DNA of 64,000 nt from Prodigiosinella confusarubida (GTDB lineage Bacteria > Pseudomonadota > Gammaproteobacteria > Enterobacterales > Enterobacteriaceae), in the NCBI RefSeq assembly GCF_002847015.1, contig NZ_CP025085.1:310001-374000 (forward strand), given 5' to 3'. Positions within the stretch are counted from its first letter, which is position 1; the number at the start of each line of letters is the position of its first letter. Under the pieces are notes generated by a model. It did no database searches and had not been told where the DNA came from. It saw nothing but the letters and a program-made list of their open reading frames with translations. Both the position numbers and the translations under genes were made by a program. This document shows positions 1-9,620 of the stretch, one piece after another.

Positions 1-668
1 TCATGCGCCGGGGTACCGCGCTGCGGATTACCGATACCGAAGGTGGCGCTAATCTCGGTATGCTGTTTTACAATCCGGAAAACCTGCTGGAACGCTATAA
101 CGCGCCGGATACACTGAAGTGCCAGCACACTTTCCGTCTCACGGCCGGGCATTGTCTCTATTCCGACATGGGGCGCATTTTCTGTGGCATTGAAGCTGAC
201 AGTTTCGGCTGGCACGAAACCGTGTGCGGTACCGCGAATAGCGCACACATTGCCAAACAGTTCGGCACGCTGGACTATCAGCAGGCCCGCAACGAACGGC
301 ATCAAAACGGCTATGACAGCTTTCTGGTGGAACTGGCGAAATATGGTCTTGGCAAACGGGATATGGCCGCCTGTGTCAACTTTTTCGCCCGCGTCAGTGC
401 CGCCGAAGACGGTACACTGCAACTGGAACAGCAAGGCCAGGCCGGAGCCAGCGTAACCCTGCGTTTTGCCATGGATACCCTGGTTATCATGCATACCTGC
501 CCGCATCCGCTCAGTCAGGAAAGCGACTATCCGCACCATCCGGTGGCATTGACCATCGACCATGAACGGGCGCCATTGCCGGCATTGTGTCTCGAACGTG
601 CAGAGAACCGCCGCGGGCTGCGCAATAACACGCTTTATTATCTGGCCGAACTGCCGCAAGGAGTCTGA
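1..668 (+). CDS. DUF1989 urea/guanidine carboxylase-associated protein 1, 5'-truncated (likely carboxyguanidine deiminase subunit)
   Basis: The reading frame is open to the left window edge, so the N-terminus is missing; the first in-window ATG (position 3) is probably internal. The visible part has the DUF1989 core: [17 protein letters not shown] near the start and the Cys in CVNFF in the second half. It is followed by a second DUF1989 gene and a biotin-dependent urea-carboxylase-like enzyme, the arrangement named UAAP1-UAAP2-urea carboxylase. Such DUF1989 pairs have been shown elsewhere to be a carboxyguanidine deiminase (CgdAB) that turns carboxyguanidine into allophanate. Assignment as a CgdAB subunit is inferred from this context; which of the two genes is A or B I cannot say. 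Confidence 0.85.
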   Translation, partial: MRRGTALRITDTEGGANLGMLFYNPENLLERYNAPDTLKCQHTFRLTAGHCLYSDMGRIFCGIEADSFGWHETVCGTANSAHIAKQFGTLDYQQARNERHQNGYDSFLVELAKYGLGKRDMAACVNFFARVSAAEDGTLQLEQQGQAGASVTLRFAMDTLVIMHTCPHPLSQESDYPHHPVALTIDHERAPLPALCLERAENRRGLRNNTLYYLAELPQGV

Positions 669-670
669 TG

Positions 671-1306
671 ATGATCCAGACCAGCAACCGAGATATCCAC
701 ACCGCCGGTTATCGTCGCACCATTAACGCCGGTGATTATTGGCTGTACCGCGTAATGGAAGGGCAAACGCTGCGTATTACCGATCTGGAAGGTAATCAAG
801 CGGCCGATACGCTGTTTTTTAACGCTGACGATACCGCCGAGCGTTATAGCGTGACTGACACATTACGCAGCCAGCGGAATGTGTTCCTTTCCACCGGCAG
901 CGTACTGCGTTCCAATGAAGAACGCCCGATGCTGGAAATTGTGGCGGATACCTGTGGCCGCCACGACACACTCGGCGGCGCCTGCGCTACCGAAAGCAAC
1001 ACCGTGCGTTACGATCTGGAAAAACGCCATATGCACGCCTGCCGCGACAGTTGGATGTTGGCAGTAGCAGAACATCCGGAGTTCAACCTGACCCGGCGCG
1101 ACATCACCCACAATATCAATTTCTTTATGAATGTCCCGGTGACCAAAGACGGTGGGCTGACGTTCGCTGACGGTATCTCCGCGCCAGGAAAATATGTGGA
1201 AATGGTGGCAAAAATGAATGTTCTGGTGTTGATTTCCAACTGCCCGCAACTCAACAATCCGTGTAACGGTTACAACCCTACTCCGATTGAAGTTGCCATC
1301 TGGTAA
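671..1306 (+). CDS. DUF1989 urea/guanidine carboxylase-associated protein 2 (likely carboxyguanidine deiminase subunit)
   Basis: A complete DUF1989 protein of 211 residues, paralogous to the preceding gene: [17 protein letters not shown] near residues 36-52, [11 protein letters not shown] in the middle and [10 protein letters not shown] in the second half. ATGs occur at 668 and 671. The upstream gene stops at 666-668, and AAGGAG at 658-663 spaces better to 671, so coupled translation is likely. With its partner it probably forms the deiminase acting between the carboxylase and allophanate hydrolase. No allophanate hydrolase gene follows the carboxylase here; it would have to lie left of the window or elsewhere. 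Confidence 0.88.
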   Translation: MIQTSNRDIHTAGYRRTINAGDYWLYRVMEGQTLRITDLEGNQAADTLFFNADDTAERYSVTDTLRSQRNVFLSTGSVLRSNEERPMLEIVADTCGRHDTLGGACATESNTVRYDLEKRHMHACRDSWMLAVAEHPEFNLTRRDITHNINFFMNVPVTKDGGLTFADGISAPGKYVEMVAKMNVLVLISNCPQLNNPCNGYNPTPIEVAIW

Positions 1307-1396
1307 GACACCACTTCCGGAACATACTGACGCGTGGGACGACCCACTGTATGCGTCTGTACTCCGCAGGACGACCTGCCCGTAAGAGATTCTGTC

Positions 1397-4300
1397 ATGT
1401 TTGAGCGCGTACTGATTGCCAACCGTGGCGCCATTGCCGTGCGTATCATCCGTACCCTGAAAAGAATGGGTGTGCAGTCCATCGCCGTATACGCCGAGGC
1501 GGACCGCCATTCCCTGCATGTTCGTCAGGCGGACGAAGCCTGGCCACTGGGCGACGGTCCGGTGCGGGATACCTATCTGAATCAGGAAAAATTACTGGCT
1601 ATCGCCACCAAAAGCGGGGCGCAGGCGATTCATCCCGGTTACGGCTTTTTGAGTGAAAATGCCGGCTTTGTGACCCGATGTGAACAGGCGGGGGTGGTGT
1701 TTCTCGGTCCGACAGTGGAACAGATATCGGCCTTTGGCCTCAAACATCGGGCACGTGAACTGGCCCGACAAAACGAGGTTCCATTACTGCCCGGCAGCGA
1801 GCTGCTCACCTCACTGGCGAGCGCCGGTGAACAGGCACGGATGATTGGCTATCCGGTAATGTTGAAAAGTACCGCCGGTGGTGGTGGCATCGGCATGCAG
1901 CGCTGCAACGATGAAGCTGAGTTGGTTGACGCTTTTACCCGTGTAAAACGGCTGGCGGGTAATAATTTCGCCGATGACGGCGTGTTTCTGGAAAAATTCA
2001 TCGCCCGCGCCCGTCATATCGAAGTACAGGTATTTGGCGATGGTCACGGCAACGTGATGGCATTAGGGGAACGCGATTGTTCCGCCCAGCGCCGTAACCA
2101 AAAAGTCATCGAAGAAACCCCGGCTCCCGGTCTGAGTGACCAGATACGGCAACAATTGCAGACCACCGCTGTCCGGCTGTGCCAAGCGGTCAACTATCGC
2201 AGCGCCGGTACCGTGGAATACGTCTACGATGAAACGCAGAAGCAATTCTGGTTTCTGGAGGTGAATACGCGTTTGCAGGTAGAGCATGGCGTCACCGAAC
2301 AGGTGTTTGGCGTTGATATCGTGCAATGGATGGTGGAGCTCGGCGCCGGTTGCCTGCCGCCGCTGACCAGCCTACACACCACGCCTCGCGGTCATGCCAT
2401 TCAGGTACGACTGTATGCGGAAGATCCCGCCAAACAGTTTCAGCCCTGCGCCGGTCTGCTGAGTGAAGTGTGTTTCCCGGATAACCTTCCCGACGCAACA
2501 CTGCGAATTGACCACTGGTTGGACAATGGCAGTGACGTTTCGCCGCTTTATGACCCGATGCTGGCGAAAGTAATTGTCCATGCCGTTGACCGCGCTGCTG
2601 CACTGCATGGTATGGCGCAGGCGCTGGATGCCACCTCGCTGTACGGTATCGAAACCAATCTCGCCTGGCTGCGCCATCTGCTGACACTCCCCGAGATCCA
2701 ACAAGGTAATATCATTACCGCCACGCTGAGCAATGTGCTATGGCAACCCGCCACGCTGGAGGTAATCAGCGGTGGCACCCTCACCACTCTTCAGGATTCG
2801 CCTGGCCGTACCGGCTACTGGCATGTCGGTGTGCCGCCTTCCGGTCCCTTCGACAGCCGTTCATTCCGGCTGGGCAATCAATTATTGGGTAACGCGCCTG
2901 ATGCCGCTGGGCTGGAAATTACCCTGCGCGGCCCGACGCTATGCTTTAACCATGATTGCGCCTTTATCATCACCGGAGCGAACATCAGTGCGCAATTGGA
3001 CGGTGAACCGATACTTGGCTGGCAGGTGTGCAATGCCCGTCGTGGCCAGACACTGACTCTCGGTGACATTCGTGGCGCGGGCTGTCGTAGTTACCTGCTG
3101 CTGGCCGGCGGCCTGACTTGCCCAACGTATCTCGGCAGCCGCAGCACGTTTACTCTCGGCAAATTCGGCGGCCACGCCGGACGCCCACTACGCGCCGGAG
3201 ACACACTGCATCTGACAGCACCGCAAACCCAGGAACAACCGGCGAGCGCGGCACGGGAGGACTGGAGTAACCGTTGGCAGTTGCGGGTGATTTACGGGCC
3301 ACACGGGGCACCGGACTATTTCACATCCGAAGATATCGATAATTTCTTCAGCGCTGACTGGCAGGTGCACTACAACTCCAGTCGTACCGGTGTCCGACTG
3401 ATTGGCCCTAAACCACAATGGGCGCGCCGTGATGGTGGCGAAGCCGGTATGCATCCGTCAAATATTCACGACAATGCCTACGCTTTTGGTACGGTGGATT
3501 TTACCGGTGACATGCCAGTAATTCTGGGGCCGGACGGTCCATCGCTGGGCGGGTTTGTCTGTCCGGCCACAGTGATTGCCGCCGATCTGTGGAAACTCGG
3601 GCAACTCAAAGCCGGTGACAACATCCGCTTTGTGCCGGTAACACTGGCACAGGCTGACGCACTGGCGCAGCAGGCTGAAACCGCCATCGCCGCCGGACGG
3701 TGCCTGGACGATGAGAGTTTATATCTGGCTGATGAGTGTTTAACTGATGAAACACAACCAGGCCGTCCTTCACCGGTATTGTTCAGTCAGCCCGCACAAG
3801 GTGAGCGCCCCTGCGTTATGTGTCTGGCCGCGGGTGACCGTTTCGTACTCCTGGAATACGGCGCACAACAACTGGATATTGCCCTGCGTTTTCGGGTACA
3901 TGCGCTGATGCAGTGGCTGGAGCAGCATCCATTGCCGGGACAACAGGAACTGACGCCGGGCATCCGTTCCCTACAGGTGCATTTCGATAGCCTGCAATGC
4001 CCGCGAGATCGCCTGCTGGCACACTTACGGCGTGCTGATGACGCGCTCGGCGACCTGCGTGACGCAACCGTGCCATCCCGCACCGTCTGGCTGCCGCTGA
4101 GTTGGAATGACGATGCCTGTCAGCAAGCCATCACCCGTTATACACAATCAGTACGACCCGGTGCGCCCTGGTGTCCGAGTAATATCGAATTCATCCGGCG
4201 CATCAATGGGCTGAATTCAGTGGATCAGGTCAAAGATATAGTATTCGACGCCCGCTATCTGGTGATGGGACTGGGTGATGTCTATCTCGGTGCGCCGGTC

Positions 4301-5023
4301 GCCACGCCGATCGACCCACGCCACCGGCTGGTCACCACCAAATACAACCCGGCACGTACCTGGACGGCAGAAAATTCTGTCGGTATTGGCGGAGCCTATT
4401 TGTGTGTATACGGTATGGAAGGCCCTGGCGGCTACCAGTTTGTTGGTCGTACGCTACAAATGTGGAACCGGGATCGCCAAACCGACGCCTTCCGCCAACC
4501 GTGGTTGCTGCGTTTCTTCGATCAGATTCGCTTTTATCCGGTGTCGGCGGACGAGCTGCTGACGATCCGTGAACGCTTTCCGTGGGGGGATTATCCGTTA
4601 CGGACAGAGGAAGGCCGGTTCTGTCTGGCAGATTATCAGCAGAATCTGATCGAACAGCAGGACGGGATTAACGCCTTTCAGCAGCGTCGTCAACAGGCGT
4701 TTGATGAAGAGCTGGCGCGCTGGCGCGCCGACGGCCAGTTCACTTTCGACAGCGGCCTGCACGATACTGACAGCACTGACGAGGTGATTCCGGATGACTG
4801 CTGCGGCGTGGAAAGTCAGGTGGCAGGCAGCGTCTGGCAATGGCTGGTAAAACCGGGGGAAAGGGTCAACGCGGGGCAAACGGTGGGCATCCTGGAGTCG
4901 ATGAAAATGGAAATCCCGATTACCGCGCCAGTAACCGGGACGATTCACACGTTACAACACCAACCCGGTCACCCGGTGCAGGCGGGACAATTGCTGATAC
5001 TGATTACCCCCAGCGCGGCATGA
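1397..5023 (+). CDS. uca: Biotin-dependent urea/guanidine carboxylase
   Basis: A 1208-residue multidomain biotin enzyme that carboxylates urea or, given the two DUF1989 neighbours, more likely guanidine, using ATP and bicarbonate. In order: a biotin carboxylase domain beginning FERVLIANRGAIAVRIIRT with the glycine-rich GGGGIGMQR loop; a carboxyltransferase region made of KipA-like then KipI-like segments (roughly residues 460-1080); and a C-terminal biotinyl domain with ESMKMEIP, where Lys1170 should carry biotin. An upstream in-frame start at 1334 would add 21 residues with no family match; ATG 1397 begins the canonical N-terminus. It ends the operon, and a weak hairpin follows 57 bp downstream. 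Confidence 0.92.
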   Translation: MFERVLIANRGAIAVRIIRTLKRMGVQSIAVYAEADRHSLHVRQADEAWPLGDGPVRDTYLNQEKLLAIATKSGAQAIHPGYGFLSENAGFVTRCEQAGVVFLGPTVEQISAFGLKHRARELARQNEVPLLPGSELLTSLASAGEQARMIGYPVMLKSTAGGGGIGMQRCNDEAELVDAFTRVKRLAGNNFADDGVFLEKFIARARHIEVQVFGDGHGNVMALGERDCSAQRRNQKVIEETPAPGLSDQIRQQLQTTAVRLCQAVNYRSAGTVEYVYDETQKQFWFLEVNTRLQVEHGVTEQVFGVDIVQWMVELGAGCLPPLTSLHTTPRGHAIQVRLYAEDPAKQFQPCAGLLSEVCFPDNLPDATLRIDHWLDNGSDVSPLYDPMLAKVIVHAVDRAAALHGMAQALDATSLYGIETNLAWLRHLLTLPEIQQGNIITATLSNVLWQPATLEVISGGTLTTLQDSPGRTGYWHVGVPPSGPFDSRSFRLGNQLLGNAPDAAGLEITLRGPTLCFNHDCAFIITGANISAQLDGEPILGWQVCNARRGQTLTLGDIRGAGCRSYLLLAGGLTCPTYLGSRSTFTLGKFGGHAGRPLRAGDTLHLTAPQTQEQPASAAREDWSNRWQLRVIYGPHGAPDYFTSEDIDNFFSADWQVHYNSSRTGVRLIGPKPQWARRDGGEAGMHPSNIHDNAYAFGTVDFTGDMPVILGPDGPSLGGFVCPATVIAADLWKLGQLKAGDNIRFVPVTLAQADALAQQAETAIAAGRCLDDESLYLADECLTDETQPGRPSPVLFSQPAQGERPCVMCLAAGDRFVLLEYGAQQLDIALRFRVHALMQWLEQHPLPGQQELTPGIRSLQVHFDSLQCPRDRLLAHLRRADDALGDLRDATVPSRTVWLPLSWNDDACQQAITRYTQSVRPGAPWCPSNIEFIRRINGLNSVDQVKDIVFDARYLVMGLGDVYLGAPVATPIDPRHRLVTTKYNPARTWTAENSVGIGGAYLCVYGMEGPGGYQFVGRTLQMWNRDRQTDAFRQPWLLRFFDQIRFYPVSADELLTIRERFPWGDYPLRTEEGRFCLADYQQNLIEQQDGINAFQQRRQQAFDEELARWRADGQFTFDSGLHDTDSTDEVIPDDCCGVESQVAGSVWQWLVKPGERVNAGQTVGILESMKMEIPITAPVTGTIHTLQHQPGHPVQAGQLLILITPSAA

Positions 5024-5079
5024 TACTGCCAGGCAAGCATTTCGCCACGCATACCGGGTAATCCGCTAATCAAAAACGC

Positions 5080-5110
5080 CCGGCTGATCAACCATCGGCC
5101 GGTCATTTTT
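5080..5110 (+). terminator. Possible terminator of the guanidine/urea carboxylase operon
   Basis: CCGGC (5080-5084) pairs with GCCGG (5098-5102) across a 13-nt loop and is followed by TCATTTTT. It lies 57 bp after the carboxylase stop. The stem is short, so the call is modest. The rest of 5024-5349 is AT-rich, has no convincing gene, and carries one CRP-like site. Confidence 0.4.
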
Positions 5111-5227
5111 GAGCCTGAGCAGACAAAAAATCATAAGGGAGAATCAGCAATACCATGTGGCACAATAAATACAATTTATTGATAAATAGAAATAAACAGC
5201 AGATGAAATAATAAAACAGGCTATTAC

Positions 5228-5243
5228 TGTGGAATGCATCACA
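5228..5243 (+). promoter_or_regulatory. CRP-like site upstream of the DeoR-PfkB gene
   Basis: TGTGG-N6-TCACA, one mismatch from the TGTGA-N6-TCACA consensus, about 107 bp upstream of the start at 5350. Carbon catabolite control would fit the catabolic cassette that follows. I could not place a clean -35/-10 pair next to it. Confidence 0.5.
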
Positions 5244-5349
5244 TTTTAAACTTGGTTTTGCTTTTGCTTTTTACACTCTCCTTTGATGAACCTCGCAACT
5301 CGCCCCTTATCATTCTGTTAACATTCTATTCCAGTTACCGGAGGCAACC

Positions 5350-6570
5350 ATGTTCGTTGAAGAGCGTAGAAAAAAAATCTTTAACACACTACGTAGTCAG
5401 GGTCAGGCAACGGTAACCTCTCTTGCCAGGCAGTATGGCGTCACGAAAGAAACGATTCGTAGTGATCTCACTCAGCTCGAAGCAAGTGGCCTGGTTCAAC
5501 GCTGCCACGGTGGTGCCATGATTGTCGAACATGTGGTCAAACCCTTGTCATGGCAGACAATGGGGTTGAATGTCAGCGCGTTGATGCAAGAGTTAGTGAG
5601 TAAAAATCAGGATTTTCTGTACAAAGACAAGGGTCATCCCGTCTCTGGTAAGGTTTGTGTCTTAGGATCCTTCTCTGTGGATATCATTGCTGTTGTTGAC
5701 CACTTTCCTTTGGAAGGTGAGCTTCTTATGGCAAAGGAAAATCGATTTGGGCCAGGGGGGAAAGGGGCTAATCAGGCATTGGCTGCCAGCCGGGCTGGAG
5801 GAAATGTTCATTTTATTGCGAAAGTCGGGTGTGATCATTTCAGTACTTATGCACATGACCACCTGGTAAGTTCAGGTATTGACTCCTTCACGCTTTACCA
5901 GTCGTCAACCGTACCCACGGGCAGCGCCATGACCTATTTTTCGCAAGAAACGCACAGTAATATTACTGCCGTTTATCTTGGCGCAAATATTACGATAACG
6001 CAGGAAGAGATAGATGCGGTCCTCCTCTATTTACGCGATACAGATATATTACTCATACAGGGCGAGATAAATGTTGAGGCGCAGCTAAAAGCCGTTAAAT
6101 TTGCTCATTCAGTAGGGACTCAGATCATTTTCAATCCTGCGCCTTACTCAAATGAAGCAAAAATGATTTATCCCTATGTTGATTATATTATACCCAACAA
6201 AATTGAAGCTCAAAAATGGTCAGGTATAGAAATAAGCGATTTAGCTTCGGCTAAGAAAGCCATGAAAAATATAGCCGGACCTGAAAAAAAGAAAGTCATT
6301 CTTAATTTAGGGAAAAAAGGGTGCCTGGTTTTTGATGGAAGTATATTCCAACATTTGCCGGCACTACCTTCAGTCATGGTTGATGCGATGGGTGCAGGCG
6401 ATGCATTTAACGGTTCACTGGCGGCTGAATTGGCGAAAGGTTCTCAACTTATTGACGCGGTAAATTATGCATTAGCATTCACGGCGGTATTTGTTGAACA
6501 CGAAGGGGTATCTAACATGCCAACTCATGAAAAAGTCACTCGTCGTTTAGAAATGCATCATGGCAATTAA
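5350..6570 (+). CDS. DeoR-type HTH regulator fused to a PfkB/ribokinase-family kinase
   Basis: A 406-residue two-part protein. Residues 5-57 are a DeoR winged helix: ERRKKIFNTL, then TVTSLARQYGVTKETIRSDL, then GLVQRCHGGA. Residues about 100-400 are a ribokinase-like sugar kinase with GGKGANQ at 136-142, NPAP at 262-265 and the PfkB signature GAGDAFNGS at 348-356, where Asp351 is the expected catalytic base. Ordinary DeoR regulators carry an isomerase-like sugar-phosphate sensor instead, so here the sensor appears to be a kinase. It heads the TctCBA-DhaKL-aldolase cassette on the same strand and probably controls it. Start: GGAGGCAACC-ATG. Base composition is more AT-rich than the preceding operon. 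Confidence 0.88.
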   Translation: MFVEERRKKIFNTLRSQGQATVTSLARQYGVTKETIRSDLTQLEASGLVQRCHGGAMIVEHVVKPLSWQTMGLNVSALMQELVSKNQDFLYKDKGHPVSGKVCVLGSFSVDIIAVVDHFPLEGELLMAKENRFGPGGKGANQALAASRAGGNVHFIAKVGCDHFSTYAHDHLVSSGIDSFTLYQSSTVPTGSAMTYFSQETHSNITAVYLGANITITQEEIDAVLLYLRDTDILLIQGEINVEAQLKAVKFAHSVGTQIIFNPAPYSNEAKMIYPYVDYIIPNKIEAQKWSGIEISDLASAKKAMKNIAGPEKKKVILNLGKKGCLVFDGSIFQHLPALPSVMVDAMGAGDAFNGSLAAELAKGSQLIDAVNYALAFTAVFVEHEGVSNMPTHEKVTRRLEMHHGN

Positions 6571-6640
6571 ATAATTATATAAAAATAGCACCAGTGGAAT
6601 TTATTAAAATCGTTACCCTACCTGTATAACGAGGATTAGT

Positions 6641-7591
6641 ATGAAAAAATCAATGATTAAGTTATTAACTCTGGCAACAATATTAACATCCAGCTCCGTA
6701 TTTGCCGCATGGCCCGATAAACCCATTACGATAATTGTCCCCTGGGGCGCGGGAGGAAATACCGATACTGTCGCAAGGTTGGTTGCTCAGGGATTACAGA
6801 AAGAACTGGGCGTCAACGTCAACGTAGTTAATCGTACTGGCGGCAGCGGCGTAGTCGGGCATGATGCCCTGAAACGAGCCGCGCCGGATGGTTATACCCT
6901 TGGTGTGGTCACGGCAGAAATTGCCTTGATGCATCATCAGAAAATGACTGATCTTACTTACGCCGATTACACACCAATCAGCCGACTGGCCGTTATCTAT
7001 GGTGGATTGCAAGTAGCGAAAGACTCGCCTTACAAGAATGCCACCCAACTCATCGACTTTATCAAAAAACATCCAGGTAAGTTGAAAGCATCAGGCAGTG
7101 GATTAAATTCCATCTGGCACCTTAATCTACTGGGGATGTTGAAAAGCGCCGGTCTGCCCGCCAGTAGCGTGAAATATATTCCGTCTCAGGGATCAAGCGC
7201 CGCATTACAGGAATTGGTTTCCGGGGGAATTGATTTCATCACTTCATCGCCAGGCGAAGCGAAAAGTATGGTTGATGCCGGAATGGTTCGCCATCTGGCA
7301 ATAATGTCGCCGGAACCGTCAAAACTCTATGCCAATGTTCCAGTGTTTAAAAAAGCAACCGGCTATAACTGGACATTAACTGCCTGGAATGTATTAGCCG
7401 CTCCCAAAGCGTTGCCGAGTGATATAGAGAATAAATTGATTGCGGCGATGAAAAAAGTCTACCAGTCAGGAGAATTACAATCTTTTGCCAATAAGCAAGG
7501 ATTTGAAGTCAGTGCATTATATGGCAATGATGTAACTCAGTTTATGGCTCAGGAAGACCAGAAATTCGGCGAATTGTTAAAAGCAGAGTAA
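6641..7591 (+). CDS. Tripartite tricarboxylate transporter substrate-binding protein (TctC/Bug family)
   Basis: A 316-residue periplasmic binding protein. A Sec signal occupies residues 1-22, with predicted cleavage after SSVFA; the mature part starts AWPDKPITIIVPWGAGG, the usual opening of Bug/TctC proteins. The family binds carboxylates and delivers them to a TctAB permease. Genes for TctB-like and TctA-like subunits follow directly, making a complete tripartite system. The ligand is unknown; kinase and aldolase neighbours suggest a sugar acid or keto acid rather than citrate. A good ribosome site, GAGGATTAGT, precedes the ATG. Confidence 0.92.
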   Translation: MKKSMIKLLTLATILTSSSVFAAWPDKPITIIVPWGAGGNTDTVARLVAQGLQKELGVNVNVVNRTGGSGVVGHDALKRAAPDGYTLGVVTAEIALMHHQKMTDLTYADYTPISRLAVIYGGLQVAKDSPYKNATQLIDFIKKHPGKLKASGSGLNSIWHLNLLGMLKSAGLPASSVKYIPSQGSSAALQELVSGGIDFITSSPGEAKSMVDAGMVRHLAIMSPEPSKLYANVPVFKKATGYNWTLTAWNVLAAPKALPSDIENKLIAAMKKVYQSGELQSFANKQGFEVSALYGNDVTQFMAQEDQKFGELLKAE

Positions 7592-7630
7592 TACACCGGA
7601 GAGTGCTACGTAGGTAGCACTTGAAGAAAA

Positions 7631-8068
7631 ATGAAAAAAACACTTATCTCACCTGTAATATTTTTTGCTTTCGGCTGTTTCCTACTGGGTTATAGTCAAT
7701 ATGTCTTAAGGGATATTGGTAATTTTGGCGCTGGATTTATGCCAGCATTCGTGGGTGTCGGTATTATTATATTTTCTCTATTAGAGTTTAGTATAAAAGC
7801 AGTGAAAAAATCGCGGTCATTACCCAATAAGAGCATGACCATCACTGGCAGTGTTATTGTTATTACACCCATTATTTTCTATCTATTATTTGTCGACTAT
7901 CTTGGATTTATTATTACCACCAGCATTATATTATTTTCATTGATGTTAAAATTTATCAGAACGCATCGGATATGGATGACAATACTCGCCATTGTATTTT
8001 CATCGCTTATCTATCTTTTATTCGCCAAAGTTCTACTGGTAGCATTACCTGCCGGTAAATTATTTTAA
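7631..8068 (+). CDS. Tripartite tricarboxylate transporter small membrane subunit (TctB family)
   Basis: A 145-residue very hydrophobic protein with four predicted membrane segments (about residues 5-25, 36-54, 74-95 and 115-140). This matches the size and topology of TctB, the poorly conserved small permease subunit. Placement between the binding protein and the TctA-like gene is the strongest evidence. A 39-bp gap separates it from the binding-protein gene, and 12 bp separate it from the next gene. Confidence 0.85.
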   Translation: MKKTLISPVIFFAFGCFLLGYSQYVLRDIGNFGAGFMPAFVGVGIIIFSLLEFSIKAVKKSRSLPNKSMTITGSVIVITPIIFYLLFVDYLGFIITTSIILFSLMLKFIRTHRIWMTILAIVFSSLIYLLFAKVLLVALPAGKLF

Positions 8069-8080
8069 CCAGGAGCGATG

Positions 8081-9583
8081 ATGGATCTGCTGATTAATGC
8101 TTTTTCATATATTAATCTAAGTGCCATACTGGCAATCATTGCTGCCGGATTATTTGGCTTGTTCGTTGGTGCCATTCCCGGACTGACCGCCACAATGGCG
8201 GTGGCGCTAATGGTGCCTTTCACCTTCTTTCTTGATCCGATTCCGGCCATTGCATTAATGATCTCCGTCGGCGCGTCATCTATTTATGCTGGCGATATTC
8301 CGGGGGCACTATTACATATTCCAGGAACTCCCGCTTCTGCGGCCTATGTTGATGATGCGCATGCGCTGGTTTTACAAGGAAAAACCAACCGGGTATTGGG
8401 ATTAGGTTTAGTCAGTTCAGTTATCGGCGGGGTTATTGGCTCAATCATTCTGGCGGTTGCCGCGCCTGGATTAGCCAAATTTGCCTTGAATTTCAGTTCG
8501 TTTGAATATGTATGGTTGGCGTTGCTCGGTCTTAGTTGCGCCACATTAATTGCCGGTCAGGAAATTGTAAAAAGTATGCTGGCGCTATTTCTCGGTCTGG
8601 CACTATCAACCATCGGCTATGATGATTTTACCGGCCAGGCTCGTTTTACCTTTGGACAGGTGGCGCTGCTGGAAGGCATCAGTTTTATTCCCGCCATGAT
8701 CGGTCTGTTTGCTATTGCCGGAGCCATCGAATACTACGCTAATCGTTTCAAAGAGCGACCACTCAGCATAAGTCAACTGCATGAAAAGAAAGTGTCTCTG
8801 AATATATTCAGTGGGTTGGGCAGCCTGTTGCTAAGGCGCAAGTTCAGTATCCTTCGCAGTAGTGTACTTGGCACACTGATTGGCGCACTCCCCGGTGCCG
8901 GAGCAGACATAGCGGCCTGGATCTCCTATGCGTTGTCCAAAAAATTATCCGCCACACCAGAGCAGTACGGGAAAGGCTCAGAGGATGCCATTGCCGATGC
9001 CTCATCCAGCAATAATGCCAGTCTGGCGGGTAGTTGGATCCCGTCTCTCGTATTTGGTATTCCAGGTGATTCTGCCGCAGCAATCATCATTGGGGTGTTG
9101 TACATGAAGGATATGCAGCCAGGCCCATCGCTTTTTCTATTCCAGCCCGAAAAACTGTATGCGGTATTTATCCTGTTCTTTATCGCCAATCTGATGCTCA
9201 TTCCCCTCGCATTGCTGGTCGTCAGCTTCCTGAAGAAGATTGTGACTGTCAATAAAGACATCGTTTATCCGATCGTGATTGTTTTCAGTATTGTGGGCGC
9301 ATATGCGATCAATAACTCCATGGCATCCATTGTTGTCATGTTGGTCATGGGCATCATTGGTTATCTGTTACAGCGAGACGGTTACCCTATCGCCCCCATT
9401 ATTCTCGGAATGATTCTGGGCCCGCTGTTGGAAAAGAACCTTCTCTCTTCCCTGTTGAAATCTGACGGTAATTTACTGGCATTTGTCGAACGCCCGGTCG
9501 CCGGTGTTTTAGCCTTCTTATTTCTCATCGTCGTGGTTCTGCAAGCCATGGCCTTGATCAGATCCTTTCGAAAAACAGCCTGA
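8081..9583 (+). CDS. Tripartite tricarboxylate transporter large permease (TctA family)
   Basis: A 500-residue polytopic membrane protein with TctA hallmarks: GLFVGAIPGLTATMAVALM near the start, SIYAGDIPGALLHIPGTP around residues 70-88, and a second GALPGAGADIAAWISYAL copy in the middle, reflecting the internal duplication of the family. It should form the carboxylate-translocating subunit in the inner membrane. ATG 8081 is chosen over 8078 because AGGAG at 8071-8075 sits only 2 nt from the earlier codon. The dihydroxyacetone-kinase-like gene follows after 37 bp. Confidence 0.93.
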   Translation: MDLLINAFSYINLSAILAIIAAGLFGLFVGAIPGLTATMAVALMVPFTFFLDPIPAIALMISVGASSIYAGDIPGALLHIPGTPASAAYVDDAHALVLQGKTNRVLGLGLVSSVIGGVIGSIILAVAAPGLAKFALNFSSFEYVWLALLGLSCATLIAGQEIVKSMLALFLGLALSTIGYDDFTGQARFTFGQVALLEGISFIPAMIGLFAIAGAIEYYANRFKERPLSISQLHEKKVSLNIFSGLGSLLLRRKFSILRSSVLGTLIGALPGAGADIAAWISYALSKKLSATPEQYGKGSEDAIADASSSNNASLAGSWIPSLVFGIPGDSAAAIIIGVLYMKDMQPGPSLFLFQPEKLYAVFILFFIANLMLIPLALLVVSFLKKIVTVNKDIVYPIVIVFSIVGAYAINNSMASIVVMLVMGIIGYLLQRDGYPIAPIILGMILGPLLEKNLLSSLLKSDGNLLAFVERPVAGVLAFLFLIVVVLQAMALIRSFRKTA

Positions 9584-9620
9584 TTCTGACTATCGGAATA
9601 GCGTTTAAAAGGAGTGTGGT

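Noticed and set aside
5024-5349. Allophanate hydrolase gene expected after the carboxylase
   Set aside because: The stretch is short and AT-rich with no matching frame on either strand.
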